From NCBI RefSeq assembly GCF_000244975.1, contig NZ_CM001440.1, positions 1 through 64,000 of the forward strand: a stretch of 64,000 nucleotides of DNA, in the 5' to 3' direction. The DNA is from Saccharomonospora cyanea NA-134 (GTDB lineage Bacteria; Actinomycetota; Actinomycetes; Mycobacteriales; Pseudonocardiaceae). Positions 56,841 through 64,000 of this stretch are shown in pieces. The notes below the pieces were generated by a model that did not search any database, was not told the DNA's origin, and worked only from the letters and a program-made list of their open reading frames with translations. The position numbers and the translations under genes are program-made. The first letter of the stretch is position 1. Each line of letters starts with the position of its first letter.

Positions 56841-58040
56841 TCATGCCTTGTCCGCGCCTCCGTCGGGTGAGTCGACACCGGCGTGCGACCAGCCGGTGCC
56901 CATCGGCACCCGGGACTCGCCGTCGGAGTCGTCGCTCCACACGGTGAGGGCGAGTACCAGCACGACGACGAGCAGCAGGAGTGCCGACGCCACGGCCAGC
57001 AACGTCCACGCGGGAGCGCGCCGTCGGGGCTGCCCCATCGCCATCGGTGGGGGAACCGGCGCCATGGACGGACGCGAACCCGGCCCGACGGGGCCGGAGC
57101 CCGGTGCCTGCGGCGCCAACACCATCGGCGCACTCTGCGGGGGATGTGCGCTCGGATGTACCGGATGCGTGAGGTAGCCGGCGGCGGCGAGCCCCGACGG
57201 TGGGGGGAGGGGTTGGCCCGCCCGTACGGCCGCGACGGCGCCTGCGAACTCGCCACCGTTGGCGTAGCGCTGCCGCGGGTCCTTCACGAGCGTAGCTTCG
57301 ATGACGGCGCGAGCGCCCGGAGGCACGTCCGGCGGCAGCGGCGGTGCCAGGTCCCTGATGTGCATCATCGCCACGCTCACGGCGTGTTCCGACAGGAACG
57401 GCCGGTGGCCCGCCAGGCACTCGTACCCGCACACGGCGAGTGAGTACACGTCGCTGGCGGGTTCCGCGTCGTGCCCGAGCGCCTGCTCGGGGGCGATGTA
57501 GTGGGCCGTGCCCATCACCATGCCGGAGCGGGTCACGGGTGCCGCGTCGGCGGCCTTGGCGATGCCGAAGTCGGTGAGTTTCACCACGCCGGTGGGTGTG
57601 ACCAGGATGTTTCCCGGTTTCACGTCACGGTGCACGAGGCCGCGCTCGTGTGCTGCCTGGAGTGCGCGGCCCGCCTGTTCGAGGATGTCGAGCGTCCGCT
57701 CCGGAGCCAGCCGCCCTTCCCGCGCGAGGATCGCCGCCAGCGGCTCGCCCTGGACGAGTTCCATGACGAGGTACGCGATCGACCCGTCGCCGGTCTCGGT
57801 CTCGCCGTAGTCGTGGACGGCCGCGATCCCGTGGTGGTTCAGCGACGCCGTGGTGCGCGCCTCGGTCCGGAACCTGTGCAGGAACTCGGCGTCGCCGGAC
57901 AGCTCCGCCTTGAGGATCTTCACGGCCACGGTGCGGTCGAGCCGGGTGTCGCTGGCCTGCCACACCTCGCCCATCCCGCCGACCGCGATGCGGCCTTCGA
58001 GTCGGTAGCGCTGCGCGAGCAGCTGCCCGGACGACAGCAT
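56841..58040 (-). CDS. pknA: Serine/threonine protein kinase PknA
   Basis: Membrane kinase (399 residues) partner of PknB in growth and division. The kinase domain (about 12-275) has [10 protein letters not shown], Lys41 ([10 protein letters not shown]), [14 protein letters not shown] near 140 and LTDFGIAKA near 158. A proline/methionine-rich juxtamembrane segment (about 285-345), one membrane helix (about 350-372) and a short outer tail follow. Unlike PknB it has no PASTA domain. It starts 3 bases after the pbpA stop, so the operon order is fhaB-pstP-rodA-pbpA-pknA-(pknB). Confidence 0.95.
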   Translation of the reverse strand: MLSSGQLLAQRYRLEGRIAVGGMGEVWQASDTRLDRTVAVKILKAELSGDAEFLHRFRTEARTTASLNHHGIAAVHDYGETETGDGSIAYLVMELVQGEPLAAILAREGRLAPERTLDILEQAGRALQAAHERGLVHRDVKPGNILVTPTGVVKLTDFGIAKAADAAPVTRSGMVMGTAHYIAPEQALGHDAEPASDVYSLAVCGYECLAGHRPFLSEHAVSVAMMHIRDLAPPLPPDVPPGARAVIEATLVKDPRQRYANGGEFAGAVAAVRAGQPLPPPSGLAAAGYLTHPVHPSAHPPQSAPMVLAPQAPGSGPVGPGSRPSMAPVPPPMAMGQPRRRAPAWTLLAVASALLLLVVVLVLALTVWSDDSDGESRVPMGTGWSHAGVDSPDGGADKA

Positions 58041-58043
58041 GAC

Positions 58044-59513
58044 TCAGCCACCTCCGAGCGCGGCGGCGATGGTCGCGCGTCCGATCTCGGCGGCCACCTT
58101 GCCACCCGTCGCGGCGAGACCGTGGTCGCCGCCCGACTCGACGATGACGGCCACGGCGATCCTGGGGTCGTCGTGCGGGGCGAAGGCGGTGTACCAGGCG
58201 TGGGGCGGGGTGGCCTTCGGGTCGGTGCCGTGCTCGGCCGTCCCCGTCTTCGATGCGATCTTCAGAGCCGGGTCCTTGCCGCCGCCCTGCGTGTTGCCCT
58301 CGGAGGCGATCATCATGTCGGTGAGCACCTCGGCGTTGGCCGCGGACATCGCTGCGTCACCGGTGAGTTCCTCCGGGGAGAACTCCTCGATCTCCGACAG
58401 GTCGGGAGCGAGCAACTGCTTGACGAGCCGCGGCTTCATGGCGACACCGTCGTTGGCGACCGTGGAGGCGAGCAACGCGACCTGCAGCGGGGTCATGCGG
58501 ACGTCCCGCTGGCCGATGCCGCTCTGGTACAGCGCCGCATCGCTCTCCATCTCCCCGAGGTCGGAGGGCACGACGCTCATCGGGACGGTGAGGCCGTCCA
58601 TGCCGACACCGAAGTCGGCGGCGATCTCCCGCAGTTTCTCGGCACCCAGTTCGGCCGCCAGCACGGAGTACGCGGTGTTGCAGGAGTAGGCCAGCGCGTC
58701 CTTCAGCGTCGTGCCGGGACAGACCTGGCCGTTGAAGTTCTCCAGCGTGGTGGATGTGCCCGGCAGCGTGACCTCGGGTGCGTTGGTGACCTCGGTGTCC
58801 GCCGTGGCCCCGTTCTCCAGGGCCGCTGCCGTCATCAAGATCTTGAACGTGGAGCCCGGCGGGTACGTCTCCCTGATCGCCCGGTTCAACATCGGGTTGT
58901 CCGAGTCGTCGTTGTAGGCCTTCCACGCCGCCTGCTGTTTCTCCGTGTCGTGGGAGGCCAGCTTGCCCGGGTCGTACGACGGGGTGGACACCATGGCGAG
59001 GATGTCACCGGTCTTCGGGTCGAGTGCCACGACGGCACCCTTGTACCCGCGATCGGTCATCATCTTGTACGCCGTCTCCTGCACGGCGGGCTTCACGGTG
59101 AGCCGGACGTTGCCGCCACGCGGGTCCCGGCCCGTGATCATGTCGCTGAGCCGCCGCACGAGCAGGCGCGAGTCGGAGCCGTTGAGGAACTCGTCGTAGG
59201 CCCCTTCGAGGCCACCCGCGCCGTAGATCACGGAGTAGTAGCCGGTGACCGGCGCGTACATCGGCCCGTTGAGGTAGGTGCGGCGGTAGTTGTACAAGCT
59301 GTCGGTGGGCTTGACACCTGCGAGGACCTGGCCGGCGTCGTCCGAGGTGATCTTGCCGCGCTCGCGTGAGTACTCGTCGTACAGCACGCGGGTGTTGCGA
59401 CCGTCGGTGCGGTAGTCGTCGGCCTTCACGACCTGGACGTACGTGGAGTTGGCGAGCAGCATGGCCATCATCACCATCATGGCGATGCCGACCTTGCGCA
59501 GCGGTGTGTTCAC
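58044..59513 (-). CDS. pbpA: Penicillin-binding protein 2 (PbpA-type transpeptidase)
   Basis: Class B D,D-transpeptidase (489 residues) partnering RodA. It has an N-terminal membrane anchor (about residues 7-25), a non-catalytic dimerisation domain, and the transpeptidase domain with catalytic SxxK in YPPGSTFKI near 220, SxN as SCNTAY near 280 and KTG as ASKTGTAEH near 425. GTG 59513 overlaps the rodA stop (GTGA). Confidence 0.95.
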   Translation of the reverse strand: MNTPLRKVGIAMMVMMAMLLANSTYVQVVKADDYRTDGRNTRVLYDEYSRERGKITSDDAGQVLAGVKPTDSLYNYRRTYLNGPMYAPVTGYYSVIYGAGGLEGAYDEFLNGSDSRLLVRRLSDMITGRDPRGGNVRLTVKPAVQETAYKMMTDRGYKGAVVALDPKTGDILAMVSTPSYDPGKLASHDTEKQQAAWKAYNDDSDNPMLNRAIRETYPPGSTFKILMTAAALENGATADTEVTNAPEVTLPGTSTTLENFNGQVCPGTTLKDALAYSCNTAYSVLAAELGAEKLREIAADFGVGMDGLTVPMSVVPSDLGEMESDAALYQSGIGQRDVRMTPLQVALLASTVANDGVAMKPRLVKQLLAPDLSEIEEFSPEELTGDAAMSAANAEVLTDMMIASEGNTQGGGKDPALKIASKTGTAEHGTDPKATPPHAWYTAFAPHDDPRIAVAVIVESGGDHGLAATGGKVAAEIGRATIAAALGGG

Positions 59514-61024
59514 GGATGCCTCCCCCCTTCATACGGGTGGGCCGGCCCGGCCGGGCCCGAGTCGGCCGGTGGGCGCTGCACCATCACCGTGTGCGCTTCG
59601 GCCAGCGGGGCCTTGGGCATGGGCTTGGGCTTGGCCGGCTGCTGCGGCCTCCTCGCGGCGTCGGAGATGCGGAGGAGCAGAGCGACCAGCATGTAGTTTG
59701 CCAGCAGCGACGAGCCCCCAGCCGAGAGGAACGGCGTGGTGACGCCCGTCATCGGGATCAGCTTCGTCACACCACCGATGATCACGAAGAGCTGCATCAC
59801 GATCGCGAACGACAGGCCGCCGCCGAGCAGCTTGCCGAACGTGTCCCGCACCGCGAGCGCGCTGCGCATGCCGCGCATGGCCAGCAGCAGGTAGACGAGC
59901 AGGATCGCGGACAGCCCCACGAGCCCGAGTTCCTCACCGAGCGCGGCGCTGATGAAGTCGGTGTGCGACTCGGGCACCACGTCGGGCCTGCCGAGCCCGA
60001 GGCCGGTGCCGAACATGCCGCCGGTTCCGAGGCCGAAGAGGCCCTGCGCGATCTGGTAGCCGCCGCCGAGGTCGTGGTAGGTCTCCAGCGGGTCGATCCA
60101 GTTCGCCACCCGCTGCTGCACGTGGGTGAACAGCGAGTACGCGATGATGCCGCCGACCGAGAACATGCTCAGCCCGAGCACGACCCAGATGATGCGTTCG
60201 GTGGCGACGTACAGCATCACGAGCACGATGCCGAAGAACAGCAGCGCCGTTCCCAGGTCCTTTTCGAAGACCAGGATGCCGAGGCAGACGACGGCCGCGA
60301 TGATGATCGGCCCGAGATCGCGTGCTCGCGGTAGTTCCACGCCGAGCACGCGCTTGCCCGCGGTCATGAACAGATCCCGCTTCGACACCAGGAAGGAGGC
60401 GAAGAAGATCATCAGCAGGATCTTGGCGAACTCACCGGGCTGGATCGAGAAGCCCGGAAGCTTCAGCCACACCTTCGCGCCGTTGACCTCGGACATCGAA
60501 CTGGGCAGCACTGCGGGCAGCGCGAGCGCCACGATGCCCACGAGCCCGCACGTGTAGGCGTAGCGCGTGAGTTTCCGGTGGTCGGAGACCACGATCAGGA
60601 TGCCGAGGAAGAACGCCAGCGCGACGACGGTGAACAGCACCTGGCGCGGCGCGTAGCTCGCGGCCTCCTCGCCCCGGGCGAGCGCCATGCGGGCCTCGGC
60701 GAGGTCGATCCGGTGGATCATCACGAGGCCGAGACCGTTGAGCAACGCCACACACGGCAGGATCAGCGGGTCCGCGTACGGCGCCCACCGCCGCACGGCC
60801 AGGTGAGCGACGCTGAAGATGGCGAGGTAGGCCAGCCCGTACCACACCACCGACCACGACAGCTCCTCCTCCTGGTTCGCCTGCACGAGGACGAAAGCGG
60901 AGGTGACGATGAACGCCGAGAACGCGAGCATGACGAGTTCGGTGCCGCGTCTCTTCGGCAGCTCACGTGGCGGGTTCGTGGTGTACTGAGCTGCCGCGCT
61001 GGGGGTACCTGCGGGCTGAGCCAT
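59510..61024 (-). CDS. rodA: Peptidoglycan glycosyltransferase RodA (SEDS family)
   Basis: SEDS membrane glycosyltransferase (504 residues, about 12 helices) polymerising lipid II together with PbpA. Family marks are the segment WLKLPGFSIQPGEFAKILLMIFFA near 155, FEKDLGTALLFFGIVLVMLYVA near 250 (with the catalytic Asp), and GLGLGRPDVVPESHTDFISAALGEELG near 345, followed by GGSSLLANY near 445. It overlaps neighbours by 1 and 4 bases in the operon. The C-terminal tail is proline-rich and may be a phosphorylation target. Confidence 0.96.
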   Translation of the reverse strand: MAQPAGTPSAAAQYTTNPPRELPKRRGTELVMLAFSAFIVTSAFVLVQANQEEELSWSVVWYGLAYLAIFSVAHLAVRRWAPYADPLILPCVALLNGLGLVMIHRIDLAEARMALARGEEAASYAPRQVLFTVVALAFFLGILIVVSDHRKLTRYAYTCGLVGIVALALPAVLPSSMSEVNGAKVWLKLPGFSIQPGEFAKILLMIFFASFLVSKRDLFMTAGKRVLGVELPRARDLGPIIIAAVVCLGILVFEKDLGTALLFFGIVLVMLYVATERIIWVVLGLSMFSVGGIIAYSLFTHVQQRVANWIDPLETYHDLGGGYQIAQGLFGLGTGGMFGTGLGLGRPDVVPESHTDFISAALGEELGLVGLSAILLVYLLLAMRGMRSALAVRDTFGKLLGGGLSFAIVMQLFVIIGGVTKLIPMTGVTTPFLSAGGSSLLANYMLVALLLRISDAARRPQQPAKPKPMPKAPLAEAHTVMVQRPPADSGPAGPAHPYEGGRHP

Positions 61025-62457
61025 CAGTTACCGCCCGAGCTGGGCGCCGGGCGGCAGTCCACACCCGGACGCTGGCCGCCCTCGTCCCGTCCCGCGGTCG
61101 TGTCGGTCGGTTCCGTCGAGTTCGAACCCGGCTCCGCGCCCTCGGACGCCTCCCGCGACGCTCCGCCCTGCTCCACGCCGCCGAGCCCACCGCCCTGCGC
61201 CTGGTCGGACTCGTCGTCGCAGATCTCGAGGAGGTTGTTGCGGCGCAGCGTGTTGATGTACTGACGCGACTCCTCCAGGCCGTCGCGCTTCACACCGTTG
61301 TTCACGGCGGCGCGAGCGTCCTGCTGGAGGTCCTGCAGGCGAAGCGGTTCACACAGCGACGCCTCGGGCGGGCACGAACCCTCGGCCTTCTTCTGCAGGT
61401 CGAAACCGAGGATGCTGCCCGGAACACCCTGGTAGACCACGACCTCGTTGTTCTCGTCGACGCCGACGTAGTACTGCCGCAGAACGAAGTACCTGGTGGC
61501 GAACGCTGCCGCGGCCAGCAGCACGAGAGCGAGTCCGAACGCCAGCAGCAGGCGGACCCGCTTACGCCGTTTGGCTTTTGGGTCGGGTTGCGTCTCCAGT
61601 TGCTCGGTCGTCTGGGGCTGCGGTGGTGGAGGTGGCGGCGCGGTGAGCGCGCGTGCCCGAGCGGCCGGGGAGTCGCCCTGCGGGCCCTCGTCGGAGCCGT
61701 CACCGGCAGCGCCGCCCACGATGGGGGCGTCCTCACCGAAGTCGACGTCCACGACGTCGGCGACGATCACCGTGACGTTGTCGGTGCCGCCGCCCTTCAG
61801 CGCCAACTCGATCATCCGGTCGGCGCACTCCTGGGGGTCGGGAATGCGCAGCGCCTCGGCGAGTGTCTCGTTGCTCACCATGCCCGAAAGGCCGTCGGAG
61901 CACAGCAGGTAACGGTCGCCCGCGCGGGCCTCCCGCACCGTGACGCTCGGTTCGACCTCGTGCCCGGTGAGAGCCTTCAGCAGCAGCGAGCGCTGGGGAT
62001 GGGTGGCGGCCTCCTCCTCGGTGATCCGCCCCTGTTCCAGCAGTTCGTTGACGAAGCTGTCGTCGCGGGTGATCTGTGAGAACTGCCCGTTTCTGAGCAG
62101 GTAGGCGCGCGAGTCGCCGACATGCACCAGCCCGAGCCGCGAGCCGGAGAACAACACCGCTGTCAGGGTGGTGCCCATGCCGTCGAGGTCGGGGTCGTTG
62201 GCCACCAGTTCGGAGATGGCCTGGTTCCCCTGGTTGACGGCCTCGCGCAGTTGGGTGACCAGGTCGTCGCCAGGCTCGTCGTCATCGAGATGTGCCAAGG
62301 AGGCGATGACGACCTTGCTGGCCACCTCACCGGCGGCGTGGCCGCCCATGCCGTCGGCCAGGGCGAGCAGGCGAGGGCCGGCGTACACGGAGTCCTGGTT
62401 GTTGGAACGGACCAGGCCCCGGTCACTGCGGGCCGCGTAGCGTAGGACGAGAGTCAT
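61024..62457 (-). CDS. pstP: PP2C-family protein phosphatase PstP
   Basis: Membrane Ser/Thr phosphatase (477 residues) reversing PknA/PknB phosphorylation. The PP2C domain (about 1-240) has YAARSDRGLVRSNNQDSVYA, the metal-binding ADGMGGHAAGEVAS near 36, GDSRAYLLRNG near 118, SDGLSGMVSNETL near 185 and GGTDNVTVIVADV near 220. A Pro-rich linker, one membrane helix (about 305-325) and a Gln/Asp/Ser-rich extracellular tail follow. It overlaps fhaB (ATGA) and rodA (TGATG). Confidence 0.96.
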   Translation of the reverse strand: MTLVLRYAARSDRGLVRSNNQDSVYAGPRLLALADGMGGHAAGEVASKVVIASLAHLDDDEPGDDLVTQLREAVNQGNQAISELVANDPDLDGMGTTLTAVLFSGSRLGLVHVGDSRAYLLRNGQFSQITRDDSFVNELLEQGRITEEEAATHPQRSLLLKALTGHEVEPSVTVREARAGDRYLLCSDGLSGMVSNETLAEALRIPDPQECADRMIELALKGGGTDNVTVIVADVVDVDFGEDAPIVGGAAGDGSDEGPQGDSPAARARALTAPPPPPPQPQTTEQLETQPDPKAKRRKRVRLLLAFGLALVLLAAAAFATRYFVLRQYYVGVDENNEVVVYQGVPGSILGFDLQKKAEGSCPPEASLCEPLRLQDLQQDARAAVNNGVKRDGLEESRQYINTLRRNNLLEICDDESDQAQGGGLGGVEQGGASREASEGAEPGSNSTEPTDTTAGRDEGGQRPGVDCRPAPSSGGN

Positions 62458-62924
62458 GGGCGAAGCTCGATCACCGTCTTGCCTATCCGGATGGGGACGC
62501 CGAGTGGGACTTTCAAGGGTGCAGTGACCTTAGCCCGCCCCAGGAAGGTGCCGTTGGTCGAGCCCAGATCTTCGACATACCACTCGTCACCGCGTAACGA
62601 CAGGCGTGCGTGCCGTGTCGAGGCGTAGTCGTCGTCGAGGACCAGGGTCGAGTCGTCGGCCCGCCCGAGCAGGATCGGTCTGCCGTCGAGGGCGATGCGC
62701 GTACCGGCGAGCGCCCCGTGGGTGACCACCAGTTGCCGGGGCAGCTTGTTCCTGCCCAGTAGTGGCTTCTTCTCTTTCTTCCCGCGGCGGAGGCTGGGCA
62801 GGTTGACCCGCAGCCCCGACGCCGCGTAGAGGTCCGAGCGCACCACGCGCAACGCGGCGAACACGAACATCCAGAGCAGGACGAGGAATCCCACTCTGGT
62901 GAGTTGTACGACCAGCTCCGGCAC
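62454..62924 (-). CDS. fhaB: FHA-domain protein FhaB (FipA)
   Basis: A 156-residue membrane-anchored phosphothreonine reader. One N-terminal membrane helix (about 8-26) is followed by a basic linker and the FHA domain: LLGRADDSTLVLDDDYASTRHARLS near 85-110 and VEDLGSTNGTFLGRAKV near 120. FhaB links kinases to the divisome (FtsZ/FtsQ) in mycobacteria. GTG 62924 is chosen because the protein then starts in register with FhaB relatives; a TTG at 62957 would extend it by 11 residues. Confidence 0.93.
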   Translation of the reverse strand: MPELVVQLTRVGFLVLLWMFVFAALRVVRSDLYAASGLRVNLPSLRRGKKEKKPLLGRNKLPRQLVVTHGALAGTRIALDGRPILLGRADDSTLVLDDDYASTRHARLSLRGDEWYVEDLGSTNGTFLGRAKVTAPLKVPLGVPIRIGKTVIELRP

Positions 62925-63116
62925 CTGTTGTGTCAGCTCCCGCTTTCTCGCGCCCAACCCCTGGCGCCCACCGTCGTTCGACCGCCAGGCGTTCGACTGT
63001 CGTCGGCTCCACAGGTCCCCCGCATGGCCGCCATTATGCGGGACACGCGTGTGGTCCCCGTGCGGGACGCCGAAGTTCGTCGGCTGTCGGTCGGCTGTCG
63101 GTCAGCTCGGTCGGAC

Positions 63117-64000
63117 TCAGCCCTGGGTACGGAACACCAACGAGGAGTGGCCCACCCTGATCACGTCGCCGTCGGCGAGCTGCCAGGTCTGCACCGGGGT
63201 GCCGTTCACCGTGGTGCCGTTGGTGGAGCCGATGTCGGCCAGCGTGGCGCTCTGCCCGTCCCACGTGATCTCGAGGTGGCGTCGGGAGACCCCGGTGTCC
63301 GGAAGCCGGAAGTCGGCGTCCTGGCCCCGGCCGATGACGTTGCCGCCCTGCTTCAGCGAGTAGGTGCGGTTGGAGCCGTCGTCGAGCTGCAGGATGGCGC
63401 TGAGCTGACGGTTGCCACCCGGAGGCATGCCGCCGGGATAGCCGCCCTGCTGTCCGTAGGGGTCCCCACCCGGTGCGGGAGCCTGTGCGGGGTAACCGGC
63501 GGGCGGGCTCGGCGGAGCCGCGTATCCCTGGTCGTAACCCGGCTGACCCGCGGGCGGCTGGCCGTAGCCGCCGGGCTGGCCGTAGCCCTGGTCGTAGCCG
63601 CCGGGCTGGCCGTAGCCCTGGTCGTAACCCTGCTGACCGTAACCCTGGTCATAGCCCTGCTGGCCATAGCCCTGGTCGTAGCCGCCGGGCTGGCCGTAGC
63701 CCTGGTCGTAACCCTGCTGACCGTAACCCTGGTCATAGCCCTGCTGGCCATAGCCCTGGTCGTAGCCGCCTTGCTGGCCATAGCCCTGGTCGTAACCGGG
63801 CTGTCCCTGTCCGTAGCCGTACTGACCCTGCTGGCCGTACGGGTCACCCTGGTCGTATTGGCCGTAGCCGCCGGGCTGGCTCATTGGTCGGTCTCCTGCG
63901 TCGCTCATTGGTGCCGACCGCGCGAAAGTCCCGGCGTCGCTTGCCTTGACGTCCGGGTCGACGGTCGAGCGGGTTCTGAACTTTCCAGTATGCAGCGCCT
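63117..64000 (-). CDS. fhaA: FhaA, DUF3662/FHA-domain protein, 5' end outside the window
   Basis: The frame is open from its stop at 63117 to the right edge (64000). The last codons before the edge read [20 protein letters not shown], which fits the end of a DUF3662 domain. The ATG at 63908 is therefore internal and not the start. A very long Gly/Tyr/Gln/Pro linker of GYDQGYGQ repeats (about 63500-63890 in DNA) connects to the C-terminal FHA domain ([25 protein letters not shown], then [11 protein letters not shown]). FhaA is phosphorylated by PknA/B and binds MviN in mycobacteria. It is the first gene of the block, separated from fhaB by 192 bases. Confidence 0.9.
   Translation of the reverse strand, partial: ALHTGKFRTRSTVDPDVKASDAGTFARSAPMSDAGDRPMSQPGGYGQYDQGDPYGQQGQYGYGQGQPGYDQGYGQQGGYDQGYGQQGYDQGYGQQGYDQGYGQPGGYDQGYGQQGYDQGYGQQGYDQGYGQPGGYDQGYGQPGGYGQPPAGQPGYDQGYAAPPSPPAGYPAQAPAPGGDPYGQQGGYPGGMPPGGNRQLSAILQLDDGSNRTYSLKQGGNVIGRGQDADFRLPDTGVSRRHLEITWDGQSATLADIGSTNGTTVNGTPVQTWQLADGDVIRVGHSSLVFRTQG
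63601..63768 (-). repeat. 84-base exact tandem duplication inside fhaA
   Basis: Positions 63601-63684 and 63685-63768 are identical by base-by-base comparison: 84 bases, 28 residues, each made of GYDQGYGQ-type sub-repeats of 9-10 residues. Further partial copies flank them. The array lies in the flexible linker. Its copy number is expected to vary between strains and may be misassembled. Confidence 0.9.

Noticed and set aside
63540-63850. Regular short repeats resembling a CRISPR or minisatellite array
   Set aside because: The period is in codon multiples, there are no unique spacers, and the array is in frame within fhaA.
63908-63908. ATG 63908 as start of fhaA
   Set aside because: The frame is open upstream to the edge and encodes the end of a DUF3662-like domain, so the true start is outside.

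Overview
The window is the origin-proximal part of a high-GC actinobacterial chromosome, most likely from the Pseudonocardiaceae (Saccharomonospora/Amycolatopsis-like). This rests on the gene order dnaA-oriC-dnaN-gnd-recF-dciA-gyrB-gyrA-DUF3566-tRNA-Ile-tRNA-Ala on the left, and the cwsA/ppiA/rhomboid/crgA/sortase E/trpG and pknB-pknA-pbpA-rodA-pstP-fhaB-fhaA block on the right. Frequent GTG/TTG starts, 4-base stop/start overlaps and actinobacterial DnaA boxes (TTGTCCACA/TTATCCACA) agree with this. The genus is inferred, not proven.

Layout: 1-12635 is the replication core (initiator, origin with a helically phased DnaA-box array, clamp, RecF, DciA, gyrase). 12685-15894 runs from tRNA-Ile to tRNA-Ala. 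It carries a regulator/FAD-monooxygenase pair, an orphan GvpU-like gene, a perfect parS palindrome, a CsbD-like gene and a DLW-39 gene. 15895-22581 is an accessory island abutting tRNA-Ala: a wrecked tyrosine integrase, a translationally coupled two-gene unit (unknown protein plus a protein with two PLD-type HxK/GSxN motifs) and several gene remnants. 22582-24828 is a TetR-controlled dehydrogenase plus paired SMR efflux cassette. 25006-27307 is a compact three-gene unit (acidic DAD-repeat peptide, JmjC oxygenase, sucrase/ferredoxin-like protein). 27351-35225 is a complete hexuronate/hexonate catabolic operon with a divergent IclR regulator. 35288-45060 is a mixed chromosomal region: YciI plus sigma factor, DHFR-like, DUF418, MerR/two-component operon and small exported proteins. 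From 45144 to the right edge lies the conserved cell-division and cell-wall block, with fhaA running off the edge. A TetR/ABC export cassette and a second ABC pair flank trpG within it.

The genes fit together as follows. DnaA, DciA, DnaN, RecF and gyrase start and support replication, and parS close by marks where ParB loads for segregation. CwsA, CrgA, RodA, PbpA, PknA/B, PstP and the FHA proteins form the phosphorylation-controlled elongation/division machinery. UxuB, ManD, KdgK and Eda take fructuronate to pyruvate and glyceraldehyde-3-phosphate, and an idonate/gulonate-type dehydrogenase and an MHS-type transporter probably feed the route. The best candidates for undescribed systems are the two-gene PLD-motif unit (17487-21598), a possible defence module, and the acidic-peptide/JmjC/sucrase-ferredoxin unit (25006-27307), a possible peptide-modification system. 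Both proposals are inferences from gene content and spacing.
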